Of a stretch of 64,000 nt of DNA, positions 51,893-60,566 are shown in pieces. The stretch comes from Haliscomenobacter sp. Its GTDB lineage: Bacteria > Bacteroidota > Bacteroidia > Chitinophagales > Saprospiraceae. Numbering within the stretch: the stretch's first letter is position 1; each line of letters opens with the position of its first letter. The notes under the pieces were generated by a model. That model did not search any database and was not told the DNA's origin. It saw nothing but the letters and a program-made list of their open reading frames with translations. Location: contig JADJHZ010000019.1 in NCBI GenBank assembly GCA_016707205.1, positions 1 to 64,000 of the forward strand, written 5' to 3'. The position numbers and the translations under genes are program-made.

Positions 51893-52028
51893 GTTTAATG
51901 ATGTACGAATTACGAATTACGAACTACGAATGTTTAGACCTGTTCTTTAAGGCATAAGGTCACAAAACTGGTCTTTGCCTTCAGCCTTTAGCCTTATGCC
52001 TTCAGCGTCTCCCGTCTAACGTCCACCG
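51893..52028. repeat. short-repeat cluster upstream of the SPOR gene
   Basis: TACGAATTACGAATTACGAA units (51903-51930) are followed by AAGGCATAAGG (51949-51959) and its complement CCTTATGCCTT (51991-52001), then a CGTCTAACGTCCACCG unit. No gene seen in 51850-52115. Confidence 0.65.
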
Positions 52029-52115
52029 TTTGGTGTTTATTCCAAAGGAAATGTTAAATAAGAATCGGTAGAACCTTTGGTTTTGTGTATCTTTCTGCAA
52101 AATTAAGGTTTACCT

Positions 52116-52685
52116 ATGTCCCGGTCTGATTACATCAATATTGGCATTATTGCCGTTTGCCTTCTGGCGCTGATTTTCCTGGTGTACAAATTCGTCAATT
52201 TGGATTCTCCAAAACCTCCGGCAGACGATACGGCGACCGACCAGCAGGAAGAGGCGTACTATCCGGATCCGCTACCTTCGGATACCTACGAAGATTCTAC
52301 CTACCAGTACGATCCTGCGCCGGATACGGCCCGGAGTGCTGCGCCTGCAACCAAAACCAAATCTCCGGAAAAGCCCGTAGAAACGGCGCCGGAGCAGGAA
52401 ATCCCGGCAAACGCGACCGAAGAAACCATTTCTTCTTCTTCCGGAGCGTATATGGTCCTCGCCGGGTCCTTCCGCCAGCGCGCCAATGCGGAGGCGGTCG
52501 TGCGCCGGCTTAAGAATAAAGGGTACGCAGAGGCTGAACTGTCGCTCTTCAACCGGGGAGCTTATGCCACGGTGTTGGCTGGCCGGTTCGAAACCTATGC
52601 GGAGGCTCAAACCCGGGTATCCGCCCTGAAAAAGGATGGCGTAGAGGCTTATATTCAGCAGAAGCGGGCTGCGCAAGCCCAGTAG
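52116..52685 (+). CDS. membrane-anchored SPOR-domain protein
   Basis: A 189-residue protein: a short cytoplasmic start, one membrane helix (about residues 8-26, INIGIIAVCLLALIFLVYKF), a long acidic, Pro-rich linker with many DP/DDT repeats, and a C-terminal SPOR domain (residues ~112-185; GAYMVLAGSFRQRANAEAVV and later GAYATVLAGRFETYAEAQTR). SPOR domains bind denuded peptidoglycan at division sites, so a role in cell-wall remodelling or cell division is likely. A -7-like TATCTTTC about 27 bp upstream may start the transcript. Confidence 0.9.
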   Translation: MSRSDYINIGIIAVCLLALIFLVYKFVNLDSPKPPADDTATDQQEEAYYPDPLPSDTYEDSTYQYDPAPDTARSAAPATKTKSPEKPVETAPEQEIPANATEETISSSSGAYMVLAGSFRQRANAEAVVRRLKNKGYAEAELSLFNRGAYATVLAGRFETYAEAQTRVSALKKDGVEAYIQQKRAAQAQ

Positions 52686-52702
52686 TGATGCCCTGGAAAG
52701 GC

Positions 52703-52723
52703 GGGGGGGGGGGGGGGGGGGGG
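52703..52723. repeat. uninterrupted run of 21 G
   Basis: Twenty-one consecutive G residues lie between the SPOR gene stop (52685) and the stop of the convergent rhodanese gene (52725). It is the longest homopolymer I see in the window and lies outside both reading frames. Confidence 0.85.
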
Positions 52724-52724
52724 T

Positions 52725-53030
52725 TTATTTTTCTCCGAAAAGTTCGATCCAGGCCAGCATGCCACCTTCCAGGTTCCGGACGTTTTTGAACCCGGCCTGT
52801 AGGAGCATATATTGCGCCGTGGCGCTCCTGCGTCCAGAGCGGCAATAGATAATGACTTCCTCTTCCTGGTGTTCTTCCAGTTCGGGAATGGTGTGAGGAA
52901 CGGTACCCAGCGGGATCAGGTGGCCTCCCACATTAAACGCCTGGTGTTCGTCCGGCTCCCGAACGTCGATGAGCACAAAGCGGTCGCCGCGCTCCATTTT
53001 GCTTTTGAGTTCTTGTACGGTGATATCCAT
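52725..53030 (-). CDS. rhodanese-domain protein
   Basis: A 101-residue single-domain sulfurtransferase. The catalytic loop is YCRSGRRSA with Cys at about residue 63, and the N-terminal segment FVLIDVREPDEHQAFNVGGH is the standard rhodanese signature. It has no signal peptide, so it acts in the cytoplasm, probably handling persulfide sulfur; the acceptor is unknown. It is followed on its 3' side directly by the 21-base G/C homopolymer. It lies 79 bp downstream of the large tandem Ddl-like gene on the same strand and may be cotranscribed. Confidence 0.9.
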   Translation of the reverse strand: MDITVQELKSKMERGDRFVLIDVREPDEHQAFNVGGHLIPLGTVPHTIPELEEHQEEEVIIYCRSGRRSATAQYMLLQAGFKNVRNLEGGMLAWIELFGEK

Positions 53031-53108
53031 TCTGGGTAGGGAATTTTTTGGCCTTTGGATTCTTCTGCGTTCGATTTTCTTTATGAAAACATAACGGTCG
53101 GCATAGCC

Positions 53109-56100
53109 CTATTGTTCGTTACAGCCTTCCGGCCGGGTTTCGGTCAGATACAGATTCACTTGCTCCCCGACATTCAGTTTTAATCCGGCTACAAACTCAG
53201 GCTCTTGTTTGTAAACAAACAACCCTGAGGAAGCCTCGCCCGGAGCAAAGACGGACCCAACGACCAACTGGCTGCTGCGCAGCAAAAAGGCCGCTTCTTC
53301 GTAGGTGAGACACACGAGGTTGGGGATGTCTACCGTGCCGGTATTGCGGATAGAGACGACGAAATCGATGGTGCTGCCTTTAGGCACGTTCACACCCCGC
53401 TTCAAGTCGGCTGCAGAGATTCGTTGCCCGTCGTAAATGAGATACAGGATGGTGTTGTCTTCCAGATCGGCATTGAACTCCCTGGTTTTTATCCGGGCGT
53501 TGATGCCCAGGCGGCTGAGTTTTTTGCTGTATTGCTCGTAGTCGTCGTTGCCCCCGACGAGATTGGGCAGCGGAACTTCCGGGGGTGTCCCCGAGCTTAT
53601 CGTCAGGTAAATATTGCGGTTCTTTTTTATTCTGGATGCCGGTTTGGGGATTTGGTCCAGGATGGTATTCTGGGCTTTCCCAACGATATACACCGAATCG
53701 TTCACGACGACATCGAAGCTTCGGGCCCTGGCTTTTCTTTTGGCCTCCCGGAAGGACATTCCCCGGTAATCCTGTACTTCCACCGATTGCCCATGGTGCG
53801 TATACCAATTCAGCGATGCGTTTAAGAGCAGAAAGGACACGCCCCCTAAGAGAATCAAAGCAACCAGATTTTTAAGGAAAATGGCGGAACTGATAAAGAA
53901 CCAGAAATCCCAAACCATATCTTTTAACATTCCGACAATGCCTGTCGACGGCAATTCGGGGAGTATTCTTCCGGGTTTGGAGGGGGGGTGGGTAGAGGGT
54001 TCCATAGCGGTTGCTGGTGTTTGCTCCCTGTAGGTTTCGAAAGGTTCTTCCGGCGCGGGGGAAGAAAGAAAGGGAGAAGTATAGGAAATAAGGTGTTCCG
54101 TTTGGGCTTCTTTCTGGAGGGCCATCCATCGGTTGCGTTCAACTGCATCACCGACCAGGCGGGAGAGCGTCTCGCCCGGATACTGGTCCTTGTGCAGCAG
54201 TTGGGTGATCAAAGGGTCCTCCGGGGCCCAGCCGGGAAAGGGATGGATATCTTCCAACAAGACTTCCATGCGGTCGTCTTCGTAGATCCGAACGAGGAAA
54301 TCCAACTCCGTCGCTCCAAATAGCCCTGCCAGCCGGATCGCTTTCTCCGCCTGGCTTTTCAAGGTATTGGACAAAACCAGTTGGGAAGCCGCGGATTCGG
54401 ACAACCTGGCGGGTATGGTTGGTGGCGCTCCTTCGGAAACAGCCAGATAACCGGACCCCTGCGCATACCACGGGACCCTGCGCGCCAGAGGCGCCAGAAC
54501 GTCTACTTGCAGGTTGCCCTCGGTATCCAGCCAGCTGATCGCGCCAATGTGCAAGGGCAAAAAATGGTCCGCATTTTTCGGATGGACAATTTCCTGGAAC
54601 ATGACCTGGTCGCTCCGGGGGATGGTTTGGACCGGTTTGAGCCGGAGGATTTTCCGAAACGCTACGCCTTCCGCGTGTTCCGGCCGGAAACTCAAGCGTG
54701 TGAACGCTTCCAATTCCTGCCGCTGACGAATGATCAACGTATCAAAAAGGGCGTTTTTTTCTATCGGCCGCGCCAGAAACGGATAGGTAAAACAGCTTTC
54801 TACCCGCTGGAAAAATGCAGACGCATGCGCTTCAAATTCCGGTTTGGTCAACAGCAGGTATTCCGGCGTGTTCAAAGCGGCCTGACGTTGGAATAAACGG
54901 AGGCTTTGGGGCCTGTTCGTCGCAACCGTAGCCTGACCGGAAGCCGGACCGCTAAAAGGAAGGTGCATGCTTTCCAGTTCGCGCTGGAGCGCTCCCCCTG
55001 CCGGACCAAATCCGGTAGCGATGACTACTCCTTCCGTCAGATCGGGCAAATTGGCCAGCAAAAAAGGTCCCGAAGGCCATGTCCGGGATTTCGAAGCCGG
55101 GATCTGGAGCTTTTTGAGCGGTTCGTCTGGTTCCAGGGACGCTGTTTGCAAACTCCAAAACGAATATGGGGTGGGAATATCCAGGGAAATGGCGCCCGGA
55201 TCTGAACCCAGCGCAATAGGAATGGGAGCGTAGTCGCCTTGAGCGGCAAGGTATTGGACGATCTGCCGGGCGGTTTCCGGCGCCTGATTCCCTCGGCTTG
55301 GGTCGGGGGAATAGATCACCCCAATATTCGGAACAGCAGTTTTTTGGGCCCAAAGTTCGTTGAGAAAGCTTTGCAACCCGCGGTAGCTCATCTCGGCAGG
55401 CCGTTCGCCCAGGCGTTCCCGCAAAGAGGTCCGGATCAATAAGGTAATCCAGTCGGTGGGGCTCAATCCGATCCGGGGTCCGGATTGGAAAAACGGACTA
55501 TCCGGAGAGAACGCGGGAAGGGTTTCCAACTGATGGAAGAAAATATTCCCATGGATATCGACGATGCCGGAGGCGAGGCCAAAACTTTGCAAGCCGCAAG
55601 CGGTGAAATAGGCGACGCCAGCGCTGCGGATCTTTTCGGATGTTTCGCGATCGAAGTCGGGAAGAGGCAGCCCGTTTTCCTGTAAGCCCTCCGACGGCCG
55701 GAGGGGAAGGAAAGCAGCCGCGGTTTGATCTTCATTCCGCACCAGAGCGAGATGAAAGGGCTCTCCCATCAGCCGGGATTCCAGCATGGCGCGTTCTGCC
55801 GGCAAACAGCTTTTCAGGGTACACGTTTCTTTTTCATACGCCGGGTCATTAGCCAGGCGGTTGAGGAAGTGGAGGAGCTCTTCCGGATGCCGGATCAAGG
55901 CGGTTTCCTTAGCAATCGAAGCCTCGACCGGGAAACCCAGCCCCGCCCGGAGGTCGGTCAGGTAGCGGATATGGTCGGCTCGGTCAAAACTTCCCATAGA
56001 CTGCCAACGGGCAATCGGGATGCGTTCGGTGAAAAAGGCTGATTCAACAGCTTCCTGGAACCCTTCCAGCCCGGTTTCTTCGTCTATAAGCGAAGCCTTG

Positions 56101-56726
56101 CCAGGGTCAGAGGCTGGAAAAACCTGAAAGGGCAACCCTAAATATTTTGCGGCGGATTCAAAAACCTGGCCTGGATTTCGGCCTCGCCATTCCTCTTCGG
56201 CGAGGGTCCAGAAGGCTGGAAAAGGAATACCTTTTTCCTTCATGATTTCGCGCTGAAGCAGGGGATCGGCGTTGTACCGGCAGATCATCGGGTTACTGCC
56301 GGTGTAGGGGATCCGCAAGGCGTCCAGCTCGGTTTGGAGCTGGCCATCGGCGCCGTAGGCCCCTTGCAAGGCAATTACGGCCAGGTTCACCAACTGACCC
56401 AACGCTTCGGGAGCAACCCGGCGGCCTGTTTTTTCCACTACCCGGTCGTATTCTTCATCTGGCAGATCGCCGAGGCTTTCTTCATAGATGGGAAACCCCA
56501 GGTGCGTCGGAGGCAGCAGGTCTTGAGGAGGAAAAAAAGCCTGCAGGGAAGGTTGGAAAAGCAATTTCCAGTCCAGCAGCAAAAATTGGCGGCGGCTGTC
56601 CACGAAAAGCGGAACGGGCTCGAACAGGGTTCGGTCGAGGTGTAAAAAATACGTTCTTCCGCTGGCAAACGACTGCTCGCGCTGCCTGGAAGGGCCTCCC
56701 ATAAAAATACCGACCTTGATTTTCAT
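53109..56726 (-). CDS. tandem D-Ala-D-Ala-ligase-like (ATP-grasp) membrane protein with three PASTA domains
   Basis: A 1205-residue protein of unusual make-up. Residues ~1-430 form one Ddl-like unit (MKIKVGIFMGGPSRQREQSF; ALQGAYGADGQLQTELDALR; LETLPAF). Residues ~455-870 form a second (NIGVIYSPDPSRG; GFGPAGGALQRELESMHLPF; ELDFLVRIYED; EDIHPFPGW). A membrane helix (~950-972, KNLVALILLGGVSFLLL) and three PASTA domains (~985-1200; starts QSVEVQDYRGM, PEVPLPNLVG, GTVDIPNLVCL) follow. By eye, catalytic positions are altered: the Glu15 place of DdlB reads Gln in unit 1, and the Asp-Lys ATP site reads Asp-Pro in unit 1 and Asn-Arg in unit 2. It is probably a cytoplasmic pseudo-ligase linked to periplasmic peptidoglycan-binding PASTA modules. 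ATG 56726 is preferred over an upstream TTG. Confidence 0.8.
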   Translation of the reverse strand: MKIKVGIFMGGPSRQREQSFASGRTYFLHLDRTLFEPVPLFVDSRRQFLLLDWKLLFQPSLQAFFPPQDLLPPTHLGFPIYEESLGDLPDEEYDRVVEKTGRRVAPEALGQLVNLAVIALQGAYGADGQLQTELDALRIPYTGSNPMICRYNADPLLQREIMKEKGIPFPAFWTLAEEEWRGRNPGQVFESAAKYLGLPFQVFPASDPGKASLIDEETGLEGFQEAVESAFFTERIPIARWQSMGSFDRADHIRYLTDLRAGLGFPVEASIAKETALIRHPEELLHFLNRLANDPAYEKETCTLKSCLPAERAMLESRLMGEPFHLALVRNEDQTAAAFLPLRPSEGLQENGLPLPDFDRETSEKIRSAGVAYFTACGLQSFGLASGIVDIHGNIFFHQLETLPAFSPDSPFFQSGPRIGLSPTDWITLLIRTSLRERLGERPAEMSYRGLQSFLNELWAQKTAVPNIGVIYSPDPSRGNQAPETARQIVQYLAAQGDYAPIPIALGSDPGAISLDIPTPYSFWSLQTASLEPDEPLKKLQIPASKSRTWPSGPFLLANLPDLTEGVVIATGFGPAGGALQRELESMHLPFSGPASGQATVATNRPQSLRLFQRQAALNTPEYLLLTKPEFEAHASAFFQRVESCFTYPFLARPIEKNALFDTLIIRQRQELEAFTRLSFRPEHAEGVAFRKILRLKPVQTIPRSDQVMFQEIVHPKNADHFLPLHIGAISWLDTEGNLQVDVLAPLARRVPWYAQGSGYLAVSEGAPPTIPARLSESAASQLVLSNTLKSQAEKAIRLAGLFGATELDFLVRIYEDDRMEVLLEDIHPFPGWAPEDPLITQLLHKDQYPGETLSRLVGDAVERNRWMALQKEAQTEHLISYTSPFLSSPAPEEPFETYREQTPATAMEPSTHPPSKPGRILPELPSTGIVGMLKDMVWDFWFFISSAIFLKNLVALILLGGVSFLLLNASLNWYTHHGQSVEVQDYRGMSFREAKRKARARSFDVVVNDSVYIVGKAQNTILDQIPKPASRIKKNRNIYLTISSGTPPEVPLPNLVGGNDDYEQYSKKLSRLGINARIKTREFNADLEDNTILYLIYDGQRISAADLKRGVNVPKGSTIDFVVSIRNTGTVDIPNLVCLTYEEAAFLLRSSQLVVGSVFAPGEASSGLFVYKQEPEFVAGLKLNVGEQVNLYLTETRPEGCNEQ

Positions 56727-56788
56727 ACCCGCAGCTGACAATTTGCCGCCAAGCTACAAAAAAGCGCGCAATTGCCGCATGCCGAAGC

Positions 56789-59700
56789 CTAATGCTGTAC
56801 GGCAATCTTGTGGATTCGCTGCCGGGAACCGGTTTTTACCCGAAGGAGGTAAAGCCCGGAAGGGAGCCCGGCAGTAGAAACCTCTATCTGCATTTGGCCT
56901 TTTTGAAGCGCAACCTGGCGTATTCCCTGGCCCTGAATATTGACGAGTTCCAGAAGGCCGTCTTCCTGAAAAGGATTATCCCAGGCGGCATACAGAACGG
57001 CATCTGCCGGATTAGGGTATATCCGGAGGCCGTCTGCTATTGGCACTTCGTCCACATCCACTACCGCATTGGGGTCGATCGCGATGGTGAATTTTTTCGT
57101 GGAAATAAATCCTCCTTTGCCGTTTTCTACCACGAAGGTGAACGCATCCTCCTTTTCCGGGCCGTTCCCATGCGTATAGCTCAGGCTAAAGGTGTTGATG
57201 GTTTCCTGCGTAAACTGGTCGCCGGCGGCCAGGGCAATGCCGTTCGCTTTCAATTGCCCTCTGGCGGGCGGGCGGACGATCGTGAACCGGAGCTGACCGG
57301 CAGGGGTGGAAGCATCTTCCGCCCGGAGTTCAGCCTGGGTGAGGGGGTTGGTTTGCCCCGGAGGAACTTTCAGGGTGTCGTTTTTCACCAGCACAGGAGG
57401 GGTAGCGGTTTGGGTGGAACAGAATTCGAGTTTCCAGGACTCCAGCGCGCCGGGGCTGAGGCTTTCGTTTCGGAGCATCGCCACTTTTAGTACCCACACC
57501 CCCTGGATGTTTTCTCCTTTGAAGGCCGACAACAGTTGGTTGGGCCGGAAAACAATCCCGTCGTCCGGAGGGCAAACGCCGGCGCCGGTGACCGACTGCG
57601 GCGCTTCGTCGTCGAAGCCGATCAATACTTTGCTGGTGAGGGCGCAATGTCCGTTGTACAACAGGACCTCCGTGCCTTTGGGGCTAACCAGGCTGATCTT
57701 AAGATTGCGGACGTATTCTTTGTTGATTTTGACCAGAGGAAGGTTCACGTCGTTCAGAATGCCGGATTGGCTTACGGTGATCCTGGATTCGATGGTTGGC
57801 GTCCCGGCTCCGGCGATATTGACGGGAGTGTTATTTTCCAGCGTGGTACAGGTTACGGTTGCGGTGTGGAAGGTAAACGGATCGAGAAAAGGCGCCGCTC
57901 CGCACAGGTTGACCGGCTGCACCCTCCAGAAATAGAGCCGGTTGTTCTCCAAAAGCACGCTGGGCTGGAACGTATTGCCGGTGATACTTTCCTGTCTGGC
58001 GAGGACGGTATTTCCAAACCGGGGGCTGGTCGCCAGTTCCAGGTTATAACTTGCCGCATTGGAAACGGGGGTCCAGCTCAACGGGGTAGACAACACAATG
58101 CCAGGGCTTCCATCGGCAGGGGATAGCAGGGCGAGGCCGGTAAAATCGTTGGATAACGTAGCCGCGCTCACGGTGCGTTCGATCGTTGGCCCTCCCTGCG
58201 CGGTCGCCCGGATGACGAGATCCAGGGTGTCGTTGGCGGTGTTCGCCAGCGCGATGGTGAGCACGCTGCTATCGCCCGGCTGAATGGGGTTTTTACTGAA
58301 CTGAAATACGCTTCCCTGAGGCAGCGGCGTGGTCAGCTCAAGTTGAACCGGGGCATTGAATGCCATTAGCCGGGTGCTGTAGATGGTGTATTTCAGCGGG
58401 TTAGGCTGGCAATGGAGGGGCTCCGTATAGGGGTTAACCGAGAGCGCGTAACCCGGAGTGGTTGTTTGGACAATGGAAAAATGGACGTTTGAAATGTCGA
58501 AGAAGATGTTATCCGCTGCTTCCACTTTGATCCGCGCACTTTCGGTGATAATGCCGGGCGCGGTGACTTGAGCAGAGCCGGTGTTGCGCGCGTTCTGTGC
58601 CAGCAGGTAGGGGTAGGTAAGCCCTCCATCCACCGAAAGGCGAATGTGGACGTACCGGCAATTGACCGGAGCGAGATCGGTTTTGGCGACATCCCAGGTA
58701 ACGGTTTGGGTGGAGCCGGTTATCCAGGTTATTCCTTCCTGGGTTGGAGCGGTAACGAGAAACGGACCCGCTTTGTCGGTGACATCGAATTGGGTCTGAG
58801 CCCAAACGACGCCCGCTCCTCCGGGGTGGTTGTCGCGGACGGTGCAGCGAAAGGTCAGTTTGCGCGCATAGGCAGGAAGAACCTCCCGCTTGTCTTTTTC
58901 ATTGTTTACCAGCGCGCTGATCCGGGGGATCGTCCGCACGGGATTCGCAGTGGGGCGAAACGACCGGAAGAGGGGGGAGGAAAAAGAGGCTTCTCCCAGC
59001 GGGGTAGTGGGGCCAATGTCGTATTGCTCCCAGCAATAGGTAAGCGGGTCCCCGTCGGCATCGGTAGCGGAAGCTTCGAGCTGGAACGGCGTGCTAACCG
59101 GAATGGCGAACGATTTGGGGTATTTCAAGGCGATTGCCGGCGCCCGGTTTTGGGTCGGCACGATCGTAGCGCAGGTATTCCCCTGACCTTTTCTGCTAAA
59201 GGCATAAAAATCGTCGAGAGACCCCACGTGGTAATAGTCGTCGGAAGCGCTCAGGACGTTATCCGAGCCGCATCCGCCCGCATAGGACATAATGGTGCTG
59301 CCGCTGCCGGGTTCGAAGGCGTCGTCGAGGTCGTACTGGCTGGAGTAGTCGGGGCAGCTGTTCCAACTGTGGGCACAGGAAAACTGGTGCCCGAGTTCGT
59401 GTGCCATGATCTGGACGGCGATGAACTCTACGCTGTTGGTGAAGTGGCAGGTGACGCCGGCTCCTTTTTCCGCGCCGCAGGCGCTGGCGTAGCGGGCAAT
59501 CCCGCCAATGCTGTTAGAGCAGCTCAGGGTGAACACGTGCCCCAGATCATAGGCAGAAGCCCCGATCACCTGGTTGAGGACGAGGGTGTTTTGGCCGAGT
59601 AGGGAGGGCGCGTTGTCCGCAGAAATAAACGGATCGGTCGAGCCGTTGAGGTAGATCAGGGTGTCGTTATTGGCAATGAGTTGAAGTCGGATGGCCGTTT

Positions 59701-60457
59701 CTTTTTCAAAGATCTGGTTTACCCGGTTGATGGAAGTGACCATAGAAGCCAGCACCGCCGTTTTGTTTCCTCCTTTGGCCTGTCCGTATTCCCCGGTACA
59801 TGCCAGGGCCAGCCGGTAGGTTCTCAGTTCCACCGTTTCTTCCGCAGCATCCCGCAGGTTGAAGGCAGACCGGTTGGTAGCCTCCTCGGGCAGGTCGCGC
59901 GACAGGTTCAGCGGGGCGTCCGTCACGCCGCAATGCGGGATTTCCTGCCCCTCCGGAAATTGAAGGTCCCGGGTATAATAGGCGGAATAATAGTCTCTTT
60001 GGCCATCCGCCAGCGGGTCGATGTAAAATAAGCCATTGGGCGAAACGACAGCCCCGTGAAACCCGGCAGGGGTAATATCCAGGCGGGCTGTGAGTTCGGG
60101 CCGCCGGATACCCTGCGCTAAATAGGTCTGGATTTGCGGATACCGGGCGCTTAATTCAGGCGCCATCACCGGAGAAACAACTACCCGGAACGCTTCCGTT
60201 CCGCCTTCCGGAAGCGGCAACAGGAATACCATTTCACTTGTTTTGGCGCCTTCTAATGGAGCTCTGCGGAGCAGCGACTCGGCGCGCTGTACGTCCAGCC
60301 GCAGCAGCCGGTACCGGGATGCCGCAAGCGACATGCCGGCCCCCCGGGGCAAAACGATCGATTCCAGCGAAACATCTTCCCAGAGGTTGATGGGGCTTTG
60401 GGCGAAAGAGGGTTGGAATAACACCAGTAAAGACAGGGAAATAAAGAGGGTTCTCAT
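56789..60457 (-). CDS. secreted M12B-like (reprolysin-type) metallopeptidase with P-domain and T9SS sorting domain
   Basis: A 1222-residue exported protease. Signal peptide MRTLFISLSLLVLFQPSFAQ; pro-region (to ~residue 190); catalytic domain with zinc motif HELGHQFSCAHSW (HExxHxxxxxH, about residue 365) and a downstream Met-turn-like TIMSYAGGC. Then a large beta-rich middle, an Ig/fibronectin-like segment, a proprotein-convertase P-domain (about residues 905-1020, SQSGILNDVNLPLVKINKEY to SPGALESWKLEFC), a cadherin-like repeat, and a type IX C-terminal domain (DGLRIYPNPADAVLYAAWDN to RQRIHKIAVQH). The order matches reprolysin-like T9SS cargo proteins. It is probably a cell-surface or secreted degradative enzyme. 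The gene ends 62 bp before the start of the tandem Ddl-like gene on the same strand. Confidence 0.9.
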   Translation of the reverse strand: MRTLFISLSLLVLFQPSFAQSPINLWEDVSLESIVLPRGAGMSLAASRYRLLRLDVQRAESLLRRAPLEGAKTSEMVFLLPLPEGGTEAFRVVVSPVMAPELSARYPQIQTYLAQGIRRPELTARLDITPAGFHGAVVSPNGLFYIDPLADGQRDYYSAYYTRDLQFPEGQEIPHCGVTDAPLNLSRDLPEEATNRSAFNLRDAAEETVELRTYRLALACTGEYGQAKGGNKTAVLASMVTSINRVNQIFEKETAIRLQLIANNDTLIYLNGSTDPFISADNAPSLLGQNTLVLNQVIGASAYDLGHVFTLSCSNSIGGIARYASACGAEKGAGVTCHFTNSVEFIAVQIMAHELGHQFSCAHSWNSCPDYSSQYDLDDAFEPGSGSTIMSYAGGCGSDNVLSASDDYYHVGSLDDFYAFSRKGQGNTCATIVPTQNRAPAIALKYPKSFAIPVSTPFQLEASATDADGDPLTYCWEQYDIGPTTPLGEASFSSPLFRSFRPTANPVRTIPRISALVNNEKDKREVLPAYARKLTFRCTVRDNHPGGAGVVWAQTQFDVTDKAGPFLVTAPTQEGITWITGSTQTVTWDVAKTDLAPVNCRYVHIRLSVDGGLTYPYLLAQNARNTGSAQVTAPGIITESARIKVEAADNIFFDISNVHFSIVQTTTPGYALSVNPYTEPLHCQPNPLKYTIYSTRLMAFNAPVQLELTTPLPQGSVFQFSKNPIQPGDSSVLTIALANTANDTLDLVIRATAQGGPTIERTVSAATLSNDFTGLALLSPADGSPGIVLSTPLSWTPVSNAASYNLELATSPRFGNTVLARQESITGNTFQPSVLLENNRLYFWRVQPVNLCGAAPFLDPFTFHTATVTCTTLENNTPVNIAGAGTPTIESRITVSQSGILNDVNLPLVKINKEYVRNLKISLVSPKGTEVLLYNGHCALTSKVLIGFDDEAPQSVTGAGVCPPDDGIVFRPNQLLSAFKGENIQGVWVLKVAMLRNESLSPGALESWKLEFCSTQTATPPVLVKNDTLKVPPGQTNPLTQAELRAEDASTPAGQLRFTIVRPPARGQLKANGIALAAGDQFTQETINTFSLSYTHGNGPEKEDAFTFVVENGKGGFISTKKFTIAIDPNAVVDVDEVPIADGLRIYPNPADAVLYAAWDNPFQEDGLLELVNIQGQGIRQVALQKGQMQIEVSTAGLPSGLYLLRVKTGSRQRIHKIAVQH

Positions 60458-60566
60458 GCCAGCCTACATTTTTTGAAGGAAACAAAGATCGGAAATTTCC
60501 CATCCGGATCGGGCAAAAGTTTCGCAATTTGGCTGACAAGGCTCCCGAACTGGCGCGAGGGCGGGC

